Below, piece by piece: positions 13,101-28,100 of a stretch of DNA of 64,000 nucleotides; the stretch's first letter is position 1; the number at the start of each line of letters is the position of its first letter. The stretch spans positions 37,098,802 through 37,162,801 of the forward strand of contig JAOWCC010000064.1 in NCBI GenBank assembly GCA_030867875.1. Direction: 5' to 3'. The notes beneath the pieces are model-generated. The model searched no databases. It was not told the origin of the DNA and saw only the letters and a program-made list of their open reading frames with translations. Made by a program: the position numbers and the translations under genes. Source of the stretch: Actinernus sp. WN-2022 (lineage: Eukaryota; Cnidaria; Anthozoa; Actiniaria; Actinernidae).

Positions 13101-16100
13101 GCCTCATGTATAAGCTGCACCACAAAACACAGAATAATAATAACAAGAGCCCATCTGGGCTTTCACTCGGGCCACATGAGATTGAAGATGAAATACACAT
13201 TCATTTGAAATCCTCTTAGTAACAAGTCGTGCTTTAATTCGCCAGTGACAACGTCATAAAAACGTCTGGTCTATTAATTGCTTTTATGAAATGACTATGA
13301 TAATGCAGGATTTGAACAACAGAATACTGGCAATTCAAGTGTTTAAATGCAATACAATGACATAATCAGACTTTGAATTTGATTGAAAATAGATCAAAAA
13401 CTCGGGGAAATGTCCGGCTAAAACTGTATGAATAAATGTGAAATGAAACATAAATTTCATAGCAAGAAAAAAAATTGGAATTCCTAATGAGAAAGCTCTT
13501 CTAAATCCGCTTCTCAAATTCACATACTGTTTCACAAAAACATTTGCGCTTATCGACACAAGAGTTCAGTTGACCTTTCAAATAATTTATTCTGAGGTAC
13601 GCATACTCTAAATCACAGAGATGTTTAATAAATAAAGCGATAATTAGAAGAAAAAGTACATTTAACAGAGAAACTGAGAGGAAATTTATTCAAATCAAAA
13701 AGAGTTTACTTACAGTACTTACGTAACTGAATCTTTCGTTTTGGATCTTTTGGTAGTGTTGTTGACAGCATCCCACCTTCGTGCACATATGCACTGAATC
13801 GGAATGAAAGTCAAAGCCTACCTCAAACTTAACTTTCAGCTAACCTATTTCCTTTCATTCCATAATGAATAATAATCTCATAAAGTCAGCCTGTAGCTTT
13901 CAATAAATTTGCCAGTGTCTGAATGAAACAGCTAGATCTTTTCCAATTTCTCTCACGAGTCACGGCAGAAGACAGTCTCAAGCTACAAAACTTGAATTTT
14001 GATCCTCTTCACAGTAACGTAATTTAACGTCTCAGATATTATATATATGCCCTACTTCAGCTAGCGCTGTGCATTTCAAGTACTTTTTCCTCTCTCTTTG
14101 CTGGCAGTTCATGCTTCTTGTTTGTGTAGTTGCCCCACTGAGCCGTAACCAGAAAACGAGCACAGCATTTCAGTTGGCATACACTGAAAACATCTGCTTA
14201 ACTAAGATTTGTAAAAATCTTAGCGGATCATGTAAATATTCCACTTGGCTCAATGAGGGTTTCTGCCGTCAAAGTTCATTTTTTGTTTCAGTTTTCCCCA
14301 TATTAGCAGACATGTATAATGTCTCTAGCTCTCAATCCAGTAGAAAGACTCTGGTTATTCTGTCGTAAAACATGCCTTAGCTGTACAAGACCCGACCCAA
14401 ATTTAGGTTGTATTGCATAATTGCCCACAATGGAATAGATTTCTGACATTGAAATTGATATCTCCTTGTCTCGCCTAGTCTGAGAGCTTTGAACTTTCTT
14501 ATCTGAGCGCGCCTGACGAAATCTAACCTTTGATTATAATTCGATACCCGTTGATATCAATGGATATTGTATTTCGCTTACGTTTCTGAATGTACATTGG
14601 ATCTGTCCAGACAGCGCTGATCGAATGTATTACGGCTCCTGGTTGTTCATGTATTTTATGATCAACAAGAGCGCCAGTTGAAATATCCTGAGCCTGTTGG
14701 AAGGCTTTCGCCCTCGCGGGTCAACAATTTTGATTTACTGTATTAAATTATGTAAATAAATTAACCTGGTGATTGTTGCGTGACCAGCACAGTGCAATCT
14801 GATTGGTGTGAATTTGACCTTTAACGCATGTGCAGAAAGCTTGCTACGCTGAATAAAAAAATATAAAAAAATAACGACTTGCATTTTAAGACTTGGTGCT
14901 GCCACAGGCAGCCCGAGTAATAATTTTGTTTGAGTTCATCAACTTTTCTGGGGCCATTAACAGCTCTTTTGCAAGTTCCCACATACATATACTTCTGTTA
15001 TTAGAAATGAGCTCTTGCTGAAGTGTTCCGGTCAACTTAACCCTCTACCTGATTCAAGTCTGCCGCAATACAATGTCAAACTTTGGTCGTTTACTCCAGT
15101 AACTAACGATCAACTGGCTGCACTTATTGGTAAAACCTCTGCCAAGTCATGTGCTCTCGATCCCATTCCTGCTCGGGTTCTGAAAGAATGCCTCAGTGAT
15201 CTGCTTCCGGTGATAACCGAGATGGTCAACACTTCGCTGCTTAGTGCCGTCTTACGGGAGAGCTTAAAGGTTGCTTCCCTGCAACCATGTCTAAAGAAGG
15301 CTTCACTGGACACAGACGAGTTTAGGAGCTTTCGCCCAATATCTAATCTAAAGTTCATTTCCAAGTCAACTGAGAAAGTTGTAGCGGCTCAAACGTGCCT
15401 ACACATTAATGACAACAACTTGGATGAACTTTACCATTCCGCCTATAAGAAGTGCCACAGCACAGAAACTGCATTAGTAAAGGTTCAAAACGATATCTTG
15501 AGAGCAATTGACAATCAGAAGTCTGTGATTCTCCTACTTCTTGACCTGTCAGCCACCTTCGACACTGTTGACCACAAAATCCTGTTGTCCCGGCTCTCTT
15601 CAAGATTCGGGATTGTCGATAAGGCCCATGACTGGTTTAGTTCATACCTGACTGACCGGATGTTTACTGTCAATGCTTGCAGGGGCCAATCTTCCAAGTA
15701 CACCCTTCGTTCCGGTGTTCCTCAAGGAAGCGTTCTGGGACCGATACTATTCTCGCTTTATACAGCTTCGCTCAGTGATTTACTTAGACAACACAGTATG
15801 GACTATCATCTCTATGCTGATGACACTCAGCTATATATCACCTTTAAATCATCGGACACTAGTGAACTTGACACAGCAACATCTAAGATCGAGGCATGTG
15901 TCCGTGATGTAGATGCCTGGATGACATGGAATAAGTTAAAGTTGAATGGAGACCAGACTGAGCTGCTGTTTCTAAATGCTCACCATAGCCTGCTAACACC
16001 TCTTGACTCCATCTCTGTTTGTGATGAGGTGATCTGCCCATCCTCCCTTGTTAGAAACATTGGTGTACTATTTGATTCTTCTTTGACAATGGAACAGTAT

Positions 16101-19100
16101 GTTACTAGTGCCTGTAAATCTGCCTTCTACCATCTTAGGAATATTAGTCGTATCAGAAAATACCTTAGCTTTCAGTCTGCTGAAACGTTAGTCCACGCAT
16201 TCGTTACTTCTAGGTTAGATTTCTGTAATTCACTACTGTATGGTTTACCTAAACACCTTATTGTCCGTCTGCAGAGTGTTCGAAACACCGCAGCCCGGGT
16301 GGTTATATTAACCCGTAAGTGTGACCATATAACACCTGTTTTGTTCAATTTACACTGGCTTCCGGTAGGAGAACGGATTATATTTAAGATATTATTAACT
16401 ACTTATAAGGCTCTACACGGAGCGACACCGTCATATATCGCCGACTTAATTACTGCCTATGTTCCTAAGCGTAATCTTAGATCGTCTTCCAGGAACCGGC
16501 TTGTAGTCCCACAATACAACTTGCGCTCCTATGGCTATAGAGCATTTTCTTGTGCTGCGCCTACTCTGTGGAATTCCCTGCCACAGGATATAAGGGTCTG
16601 TGACTCACTTACGAGCTTCGATCAAGAAGCAACTCAAGACCTATTTGTTCAAGAAGGCATTTTATTAACTCCATATCTTTGTTTACTTTATACCATGTAA
16701 AATGGAGATTGTTATTATCATTTTACCTTTAGTTAGGCTAGCTTAGTTTTTAGTTTACCATTTCTATAATGTTTGTTAATTAGTTTATAGCTGTAGTTGC
16801 AGGTCAATTTTTATTGTTGATATAGATATTTATTCAATATTGTTGTGAGCGGCATTTTATTGTTACGCGCAGCCTGATGTATTTGTTAAGCGCTATTGGG
16901 CACTTATTCTCTGTGGAAACAGCGCTATATAAATAAAGATTATTATTATTAAATACATGTGTGCCAACTTTTCGACGGCCCTTTCACATATCAGTATATA
17001 GTTAACACCACTATATTCGCAGACATCGTTTGTAACAAAAATGTTACCTATCAATATATATACAAATAACTATTTTGGTTATAATGATATGACCCCAGAG
17101 GAAGTGTGCAGCCACAAATGTAATTAAGCTATATATTAATCATGTTTTGGAAGGTAAATAAGCTTAATCACGTAACTTTAAATATTCTGAAAATTCTAAT
17201 ATGTTATACGTTTTAGGAGAGTTTTTGCTTTATTTCTTTTATTTCTTTAAAATTGCATAATTTTTTCACTTATTATGTGAAAATTGCTAAATTAGGTGAT
17301 CGGATGCGATTTGAGACCAATTGTGTGAAATCGCACTAGCGCCTAATATCAGAAGCCCTGCATATATACGTGTACATGCATATACGTGTAACCATGTTGT
17401 TGTTCCAGTTTGTTAAACAAGTTTGTTATCTTATGGCATACATGTAGTGTCAGAGACACCAAGAAATCCTTGCCAATGGACAGAGGGCTGGGTTCTTCAT
17501 TGGTGATGGTGCAGGGGTAGGAAAAGGAAGACAGGTAAGTGATCCCTAGAATATAGCTCTGCTATTTTGTACATCTGCAACTTCATTATGCCACCATTGT
17601 TCTTTGGGCTTGCTTGTTACACTGGCATTGTTCTGTGGGCATGCTTGTTATGCTGCCATTGTTCTGTGGGCATGCTTGTTATGCTGGCATTGTTCTGTGG
17701 GCATGCTTGTTATGCTGCCATTGTTCTGTGGGACTGCTAGCTACTCAAAACACTTGAATCTATATTTTCTGTGAAGGAGAAAATGGTGTAGAGTCATGGT
17801 TGAGGTGCCTCATTAAGTACAATACAGTACAGTTATAGATATTAAAATATACCTTTTTTGCCAATAATGCAGCCATGTTGCTATAACGAATTATGGTATG
17901 CCCAGGGGGCAAGAACAATGCCAGCTAATGATTAGAAGCATTAACCCAAAATATTTTGCTGCCTTATTAGCCGGTAACAAAACGAGCGGGGGACTGGAAC
18001 CGAGTCAGTAAAACTAATTCATTTAATAACTAGTCCAAGTGAGCATTATTTTTCAAAAGAACAGATCAAACTTAGCTAGTCTAGAAAGTTTCGTGAACTT
18101 TGGCTCAATATTGACGATGCCAGAAGGCATCAAATGTGTCAATTTTCCCATACAAACTCTCTTATTTTTTAACGTTGTCCCTCCAAACCATACATTCATT
18201 GTAAAAATTTGGAGGGACAAAGAAATTTCAATTGCTTATAATTCAGACGAGATTCACTCGAATCACGTCAAACTTGGCACACATGCTAATTTCAACATGC
18301 TCTATCATGTGATGAACTGCATTTTAGAATTAGAGTAGTTCTGATAAACTCGGTCCCAGTCCCCTGCTTGTTTTGTTACCGGCCAATTGAAGGAATGTAT
18401 CATTCATAAAATTTAATAATTTAATTGTTTGCTTTTTCCGTCAGTCAATGTTACAATGTACAATGTACTTCTCTAGATTTCAGGTATCATTTTGGACAAC
18501 TTTGCCAGGGGAAGATGTAAACACATTTGGTTTAGTATTTCAACGGATCTCAAAATGGATGCACAGAGGTGAATGGAATAATATTATCTAACCTTCAAAA
18601 TGTCCCTAAATATGCAACATTCCTTTTTAGTACAGGACCTTACTAATGGCAATGCAGTATTTAATGTAGGTTTTGAAATTTGGAAACATCGGTCATTGCT
18701 TTAAAATCTACATGTTATTAGAGGCATTTTTTTTATCATTTGTTTTACATGTAAGTAAAATAATGGAAGGGCTGTATGAAACAAGGGCATAAGCGACTCC
18801 TGATCACATTCTAAATTTTCCTTAAAGAAAACAAAGAATTTGAAAGAGAATTTAAAATGTAGAATGTGATCAGGAGTCACTTAGGGCAGTAACTTAGGCC
18901 CTTGTTGCACACAGCCTTCAATTATATGTAATTAAAAACACTTGTAAGGAGCTGTTTTAGAAGTGATTTCTAAATACAGAGAGACAGGCAAAAACTAAGG
19001 CAAAGCTGAGTTTTTTACCCATTAATTCTCACTGTACATGTACATGTATTTAGAAACTCACTTCTAAAACAAGTTCCAAGTGTTTTACATGGATTTTCAA

Positions 19101-22100
19101 ACTCCACTTTAATGATAAAATCAGCAATCTAAAAGTCTTGAAATGCGAGCTGTCTTTGGAAACAATTTCTAATACTCGTCATGGTCATGATTTCAATTGT
19201 GTTCACCTGATGAATTATTAATGAGTTTGAGAAATATGTTTCTAACACGTCAGTTAATACATTGTATCATATATATTTCCTAGAGATTTGCTTGACATTG
19301 AATGTTATGTCAAAGTGATTGAAGGATGCCAACAACTGGACAGAGAGACAAAGTAAGTTCTGCTGAAACATCTGGACACCCATCATTATAACTTTAACTG
19401 GCCATAACTTACAGCACCCCACTTACATGTACATGTACTAACCACTTACCAACCACTTAGAACATATACCAGCCACTTACCAACCACTTACCGACCACTT
19501 ACCTGCTACTCACCTGCCACTTACCTACCACTTACCTACCACTTACCTACCACTTATCTATACTCAGTTTTGCAAGGTTGCAGATCCACTTACCCACCAC
19601 TTACCTACCACTTACATGTAACTTAGTACCACTAACCTACCACTTACATGTACCTACATTGTACCACTTACATGTATACCTACCACTTACCTACCACTTA
19701 ACTACATTGTACCACGTAACTACCACTTAACTACCACTTAACTACCACTTAACTACCACTTACCTACAACTTACCTACAATGTACTACTTACCTACCGCT
19801 TATCTACCACTTACCTACAACATACCACTTATCTACCACTGTATTTATCTACCACTTAACTACATGTACCACTTACCTACCACTTACCTGCCCTTTAATT
19901 ACCAACCACCTACCAACCACTTACCAACTACATGTACATTGTCATTGTACTTACCAACCATTTACCAACCAAATATTTATGGTGCAACTTGTTCACCGTA
20001 TCCTTTGTCTCACTTGTCTAATAAATAATTGTTGGATGATGCCTCTCTGTTGCCAATAATGCTGCCATGATGCTGAGTGTTTGTTTTCATTCTTAGGGTG
20101 TTTGGTCTTCCTCCAGACTGCAAAGAAGGCATTGTATTTAGCACTTATGCAACACTTGTGTCCTCTGTACAAAAAGGTAAACTTCCCTCATCATCAAACC
20201 TAGGGCAAATTTGTTCACCGGATACAGTAAATCCTGCATATATATCCTTGTTTTTACTGTATTCTTGTGGAACTTTTTTCTTACTCAAAAATTTCAGAGC
20301 AGATTTAGTTCATCATGAGTGAGGTGGGTAGAGTTTAACCAGTATTTTACATGCTCACAGGTGGAGGTAGGCAGAGTCGATTACAGCAATTAATGGACTG
20401 GTGTGGGGGCGATAAATTTGATGGCTGTCTCATATTTGATGAATGTCACAAGGCCAAGCATTTTGTTCCTGTAAGTATATATAAATTATTGTATATATGT
20501 ATATCAGAGTGTGACACTAGTTAAATTCTCATGTGGGACCCTTAGGGGATGTTGACAAATCAAAACAATTATCAGCGTCAGTAATTGGATGTCAAGGGGG
20601 GAGGGGTAATTGTCTTAGCTTGATGTTATGGAAATATTTTTTTGAACTTTCGGAACGAATTTATTGTACCATTTTGATATGAAGTGGATGTTAAAGTGCT
20701 TCTAGAAGTTTTCTTTCTTTTGCCATTTCGAATCTATATTATGACATCCCAAATGTAAATGGTGAAAAAAGTTCAGCGATTCTTCTTTGTCATGTTCAGC
20801 TGCCTCAAAACATGAAATTTCACTCCCTGTGACATTTCAAGAACAGTACAAGGAAGATAAAATAAGGGAACATACAGAAATTGTATTCTTGAAATGATGC
20901 CTGAAAATAAAATGAAACTGGACTGAAACTGAATGCCACGGGAAGTGAAATTTTACCTTTTCAGGCAGATAAAAATGACAGCAGAATTGCAATCCACAAA
21001 CTTTTTTACCGTTTACATTTACATTGGAATGTCATGTAGATTCAAAATGGTAAAAGAAATAAAAATATTAAAGGCATTGTGAACATGAAACAAACATGAA
21101 ACATGAGTAGATGTACATGTACATGTACATTCAAGAATTTAATTTAAATTCACAGAAATGATCTGTGAAAACAAGGTGATTCCGAAGTAAACTTCTACTA
21201 CATGTACATGTACCTGACTCTTCATTTACTCTGTTGCTCTGTTTACCAGTGGAGAATTAATATTGCTATACATCTTGCTATAGATCTTGCAGTCTTTAGT
21301 CACCAATACATAATTTCATATGTGTACAGCTTTGTATTGCTGATACGTTGAAATTGTTTTGTTTTCAGGGAAAGGAAGAAGCCAGCACTAAAGTGGCTCT
21401 TGCTGTAACAACTCTTCAAAGGTGAAAATATGTGCATCTATACATTTGTAGATATTCTGTCTAACGTAAAGTGCACCTTACCCATTTTACATTTTTTATA
21501 CATATGAATCTTCTAAAGGTTTTGAGTACTTCTGTGAAGAAATATGTTGCTTACATAGAATACTCTATGCTTGTTTGAAATGGTGAAAATTTGACCTTTC
21601 CTGACCCGTGACCCTGTAAGAAAAAGACTGAGTCGATTCTTGATCTTACGTCATATAATTCATTCAACTTTTCAATAATTTGAATACATATTTAGCATTT
21701 TGTCTAAAATAACTGTTTTCTTTACTAACAACTCGCAGACTGGGTATATTCTTTACATATCAATGTTGTTGTGATAGAAAGGCACCATGGAAAATAATGC
21801 ATTAACGAGGTGACATTTAGAATTTAATCTGAACTCAGGCCTCAGGGTCTTCGAAGTGATATCGGAATTCAGTCAATATACTTCATAACAATCGGCAATT
21901 GCTATCAATTGTTATTTAATAAACTTAAGATTATAAAACTTATTGACCTGATTTATTTACAATCTGCCATATTCATGTTTGATTATCATCATAACAATCT
22001 TCCTCAATCATTCAATAACTTTTTTACTTTAATTTCTGAAATTCACGATCATAACACCAGATTAGCATCTAAGGCTGCCTACTATGTTCTACAAGTTCGA

Positions 22101-25100
22101 ACAAATTATGGTAAATTTAGTTTACGATATAAAGGCGTGATCATTTGGAATGATATTAGTGAAAACCTTAGAAACCTCACTTCCAAAAAAAAAAAAGACT
22201 TTAAAAATGAAATTAAACAAAAACTTATTTCAAAATATTGATTTCTATTTTATTTTTTTCTATTTTTCTACATCTAGCCTCTAAGACTTGTCTCTTACAC
22301 CGATTATTCTGTATATTGTACTTGTAATGTATGCATCATATGTAGTGCTCTGTGTATGTGTGCTTGACCCAATTCAACAATTTTAATCTATACATTCCTG
22401 GGATGCCTGACTCGATTAGTTGTATTACTATTTTAGGTGTCCCAGTACTCTTGCTATTTAATTTTTCTATATATTTACATGTAAATCATTACTATAAGAG
22501 TACAAATAAAGTTGTTGTTATTGGCAATCGATAGAAATCAATATTACAGCAAATATTGTATCGATTTTTATCGATCGATGGTCAAATTGATAAAACAAAT
22601 TGCTGTGATTACAATAATATTGCTAGCAGTGGATAGCAAATTATCATAGAGACAATTTCAGTGATCTTGTATTACACTTTTTTAACAAGATGTATTCATT
22701 TCCGATCAAATCAGTCTAGTGCTGGTAGCACTCCTTGTATCGCTCCACATTCAAAGTTCATCAAGGGTTGCAACATATGGGTTGTATACAATACCACCAC
22801 TACCCTGCACAGCTTGTTTAATATTAGTTTTGTTTCTGTCATGTGATGATTGCAAATTATTGAGATTGAATAATCATTACAATAATATTAGTTTGGTTCC
22901 TAGCATTAGTTTTTTGCCTGTTGGTGTATACTATTATATAATGATTGTGAATTATCGAGTATATAGACGAACTCTGTCTCAGTCTAATGTGTCAGAAGAA
23001 ATAAATCACTTCCGATAACAATTATTGCTGATAGCAGTCAATAACTTATAATAGATATGATAGCAACCATGTTTATCGATTATTAACAATTTCCGATAGC
23101 AGTCGGCGATTGTTATCGATTAATATTGATTTATCGATGACTATGCCTGGCGTGTTAGCTGCTCAGCCCTTAAGGTGTCTCCTTACATTAATGTGTGTCT
23201 TTTCCCCATAGGATGTTGCCCAAAGCAAGAGTAGTGTATTGCAGTGCAACTGGTGTCACAGATGTGAAAAACATGGTAAGTGAAACATTGCAATATCCAT
23301 TGGAAAGAGAGGAAAGTTTTCTGAAGAAAGACAAAGCTGGAAGTAATAATTTATTTTCAAATGAGCAATCTACACCAGTGAAATGGTCTGTTTATAGTTT
23401 CGGTGGATGAAGTGATCAAAGAAGTTGGTAGGTTACGGTGATTGGTTAGAAAATGAGCATCAACTATAGGAATACATGGTTTAATAACTGATAATGTGTG
23501 TACATGTATGTTGTTCTATTGTTTCATACAGGCATTTATGGAGAGGCTTGGTCTGTGGGGAGAGGGAACTGCATTCAAGTCATTCGAATCTTTCTTGGAA
23601 TCTATCACTAAACGAGGACTAGGTGAGACTGGTATTTATGAACTAACCCTAAGAGCCTGTTCCTCAAAGCCCAATTAAGCTAATTCAGGATAATGTGTAA
23701 TGTTTGGTTTGATTTGCTAACTCATGGACGGGTGTTTGTTAAACGCGGATACGGATGGCGGATGATGACGGATGGCGGATGGCGGATATGTTAAAATTAA
23801 TATATTTAAAAAAATTAAAAAGAATTGTTGAGCAGTACATCTACGAGAACTCTGGTTTCGTCTGTAAATATTTTGATTCTCTTCAACGCGTTTTGTGTGC
23901 TTCACTCGGGATGTATACATAAAAAATATTAACAGCTAGCGTGCCGAATTATGTTCATACGTGTTGATATTTTTGGGGTATATATCTGGTTGCCGCTAAT
24001 AAAAATATATTTAAATAAAATGATTAATGTTAAAAGCAATTGTTTCGGAAAAGTAAATGATTATACCGTTTGTACACAAGGTGACACAGGTTCTGTCTTG
24101 TAGGTATACTCTTGAGGGGGAACACACAACGAGCGATATATGCCGCATAATACAAGTCAAATTTTCCTTCGATACCAGAGGAACCGGCAATGGGGACTTT
24201 TTCTGAGTTTTGCCGCTGGTAGAATCCCAACCGACATATAGGCCTCGTATATTAAAAAGCATTTACTGATACGCTGTACGGTAATGGAACAAACTAGCAA
24301 CCGGCCGTATTAAATAAAGATAGTCCCAGGTGACGTTTACAATATTTTCGAATCTCTATGTCATCGAAATCATTATCAATATAATGACTTATCAGGAAGG
24401 AATTTGAAACATCACGTGCAGATTATGACGATAAAAAGTTGTCAAAATGCCGGCCGGCGTCATAGAAGTTAGTATGGTAAGGTCCTAATGATTTCGACCT
24501 TGGAAAAAAAGCGTGCTGTACTGGGCACTTTTGTTAACTTATTATTTATTCACGTTGCGTTTTACTTCCAATGCAATAGACATCCGGACGATGAAGCATG
24601 TGTCGTAGAAATAAAAGGCGTTTTTTTCGAAACAACAACAAAAAACATGAATGTATACCAAACAGCGATACTGGAACTCCTTCAATCCTATCATAATTTA
24701 GCTTCCGATAAACCGGCACCTTGAATTTAGACATTGGTCTCGAAAGGTATAAAAGGCGATCTGACCGGCCAAGTACATAATTATTTTTTTTAATCGCAAA
24801 AATGTCATGTATTATTAACAGCACTACTTGATTGATTAATTGGAATGCAATCTATCGGATATTTAATCTATCGGCGCCAACTAGCTGTCACGTATGGTGG
24901 TCGATCATAAGTACGGTACAACAATTGCACTTGTCCCACTCCCGGTTCCCGCTCAACACAATAAATGATTATACTTGCTCAATGGTTGTGTATGTTTACA
25001 ATTTAATGGATATTGCTAACACTTCAAACGAAATTTGCCGAAAGGGTAGACAAGTAGACTTTGGAAGTTGATATCGTGATGCATGAACCCCCCTGACTGC

Positions 25101-28100
25101 ATCCAAATTAAACTCAAATCCTGACCCTGATCTGCCCAAATCAGGTCAAAACCCTGACCCTACCTGCCCAAACTGAGCTCAAAACCCTGACCCACCCCCG
25201 CGGCACATACATAATACGTCACAAACAGGAGTACCCACCCCCCCCCCCCCCCCCCCCCGGGACATGAACATTTCTTTCTCCTTCTCAGTTGCACGTGGCA
25301 TTTCTCGGACTACATTTTGGTTTGATAGGCCATAATGATTTCGATGACAGATAGCTGAGATTTAAAGGTAAGGTATATTAGTCAACGAAGCTGACCATTC
25401 CTTTGTTTTTATCATGCCGACTTTGAGATATGCTAGGGAAACAAAACCTGCAATCGAGGCAAGGTTGTGCAATAATGGTTTCCAAGAGCGGCTTTCGTAC
25501 TTTTGTGAGAAGAAATAATGTCGAGAGGTCAATACCTGTAAGGGATTAATTATTTCTCCTTTGGATTGAAATCACATCTTACGTTATTTAAAACAGACAA
25601 AAATCGTGAGACTCACGGAATCGTGATATCGGATAGTAAGCGGATCTGCCGCGCGCTGGTTCTCTAACCCTGATAAGATCTGCTGGTCGTCGGATCGATA
25701 TCATGTGAGGTCGATTATCGGTTCAACTTTTCACGCGAGCTCATTGACCTCATGCTCAATTCCAACTAGAACTGTCGACCGTACTCTCTCTAAACACGTC
25801 TAAAGCATTTTTATTTATTTCATGCTCTTTGGTACATAAGAACAATAATTAATGAAAACGTCAGGTCCCTTACTGAAAATCGTGAGATCACGTGAGAAAC
25901 GGACACAAATCGTGATACTCACGACGGAATCGTGATAATTGGCTAATCTGCCGGTATGTATACTCTAACCCTGATAAGGTTCTCTGTGATCGATTCGGTC
26001 GGTTCAGCTTTTCACGCGAACTGCCCGACCTCAATTCCAACTGTCGATCGTACCGGCTCTCTAAAGCATTTTGATTTATTTCATGCTCTTTTTTACAAAA
26101 GAACAATAATTAATGCAAGCATGTTTTTTTATACGTACACGGTTTTTTTATAAGTGCATGTTTTTTTTTATACGCGCATGAGTTTTATATAGGTCTTAGT
26201 TTTATAGACACCCCACTTTTGTTCACGTTGCGTTTTACTTTCAATGCAATAGACCTCTATTGTAACACTGAGTTATTAATATGTCGACGTCCGAACGACG
26301 AAGTACGTGTCGTAGAAATAAAAGGCATTTTCACTCATATGCTACTTACTTATCTTCCCCGCCGACCTAACCCAATGCCCGGTCACCTAAGACTTTTAAG
26401 AAATTCCGATAATTCATTAGAAAACATTGGTTTAATTTGTCTTCCAAATGTAAAAACATGCGAATAAAACACTGTGTGTGATTTTTCCGACCAGTCCCTG
26501 ATTTATCTTTTTTTTTTTTTTTTTTTTTTTATTAGCGGCAACCAGATATATACCCCAAAATATCAACACGGAATAACATAATTCGGCACGCTAGCTGTTA
26601 ATATTTTTATGTATACATCCCGAGTGAAGCACACAAAACGCGTAGAAGAGAATCAAAATATTAACAAACGAAACCAGAGTTCTCGTAGATGTACTACCCG
26701 ACAATTCTTTTTAATTTTTTAAAATATATTAATTTTAACATATCCGCCATCCGTCATCCGCCCTCCGTCATCCGCCATCCGTATCCGCGTTTTACAAACA
26801 CCCCTCATGGACTGCCGATCTGTGATTTAAAACTTATTATTGGATGAGGAATAATTAATAGTACCTGCCTATTTGCATTCCTAAGAAAGACACCTTTTAA
26901 CAAGAGAACCAACATCCTCAGTTAATATTTAATCCTAGATTAAGGCTAATCGCGCTTCATGGGACTCTGGTCTGAACCACTGCTTCATGCAATGCGGCTC
27001 TTTTCGAACAACTGGAGCCACAAGGTCCTGAGCGTACTGCTGCCCTTGTAAAACAAGGGAACCTAAAATCGTTAGATCTTGTCATTTTGAACATTAAGGT
27101 CAAGGCCCATAAGCTTGACTACAATACAATACAATACAATATTCTTTATTTACAGAGGGAAGACACATTAACCTTACATAGTTATCTAACATGCGGCCCT
27201 CATGTTTATAAGTCTTACGACACTGTGCCTGGTGACAGACGTCAAGTAAGGCTGCTTTGATCAGGGTTCCTAAAGTGCAAGTAGCACCATAAAACACCAC
27301 ATAACAAACCCCGTTACAAGATAGACCACATACAAACCCCATTACAAGATAGACCCCATACAAACCCCATTACAAGATAGACCACATACAAACCCATTAC
27401 AAGATAGACCAGTGTCAAATCATGAAAGAGAGGTTGGTCAATCGGTTGGCCTATACTAGCTGCTTAAATATTCGCCAAAAATTACAATATTGGAGCTTTT
27501 AACATAAGTTCCCCCCTCACCATTTCTTGTAAGAAATGTTTTTAAACTTTAAAATGTCAGGAATATCATGATTCAACCCCAGGCCAGACCCTGCAATGGC
27601 CAGTCTTGCTTACATGTATCAGAGATATTGTCTGTAGTTTAAAAGTTCGATTCTTTAACTATAGGCAAGAACATATGTTTAACATTGAGTACACTGTGAA
27701 CTGATTTGATGTCATTTTAGTCAACAAGGAACGTGTTAGAGTATCCTTAGTTGTTTAATTTCTCATTTAAATGTACTTCTATTATGACCAAATACATTAT
27801 TAAAATACACTAGCTAGTTACCCAGCTAGATTAGCTCAATTATAGTTATTCTTGGTTATACTTGTATCTGTTTTTTTTGGATGATAATAATAAAGTTGAT
27901 GTTGATGTCTAGCATAGGGAAAAATACTGAGATATGAATGTTAATCGTTCCCACATTTGGGACATGAGTAGGATCTTCTGTGGATATTAAACTGTTCCAC
28001 TCGATACAGGTGCAGCTGAGATGTTGGCAATGGAAATGAAGGCGTCAGGAGTGTACGTATCTAGAGGCCTGAGCTTTAGACAGGCTGAGGTAAGATTACT

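Noticed and set aside
18039..18338. 99-residue ORF
   Set aside because: It lies wholly inside a TIR element and resembles no transposase.
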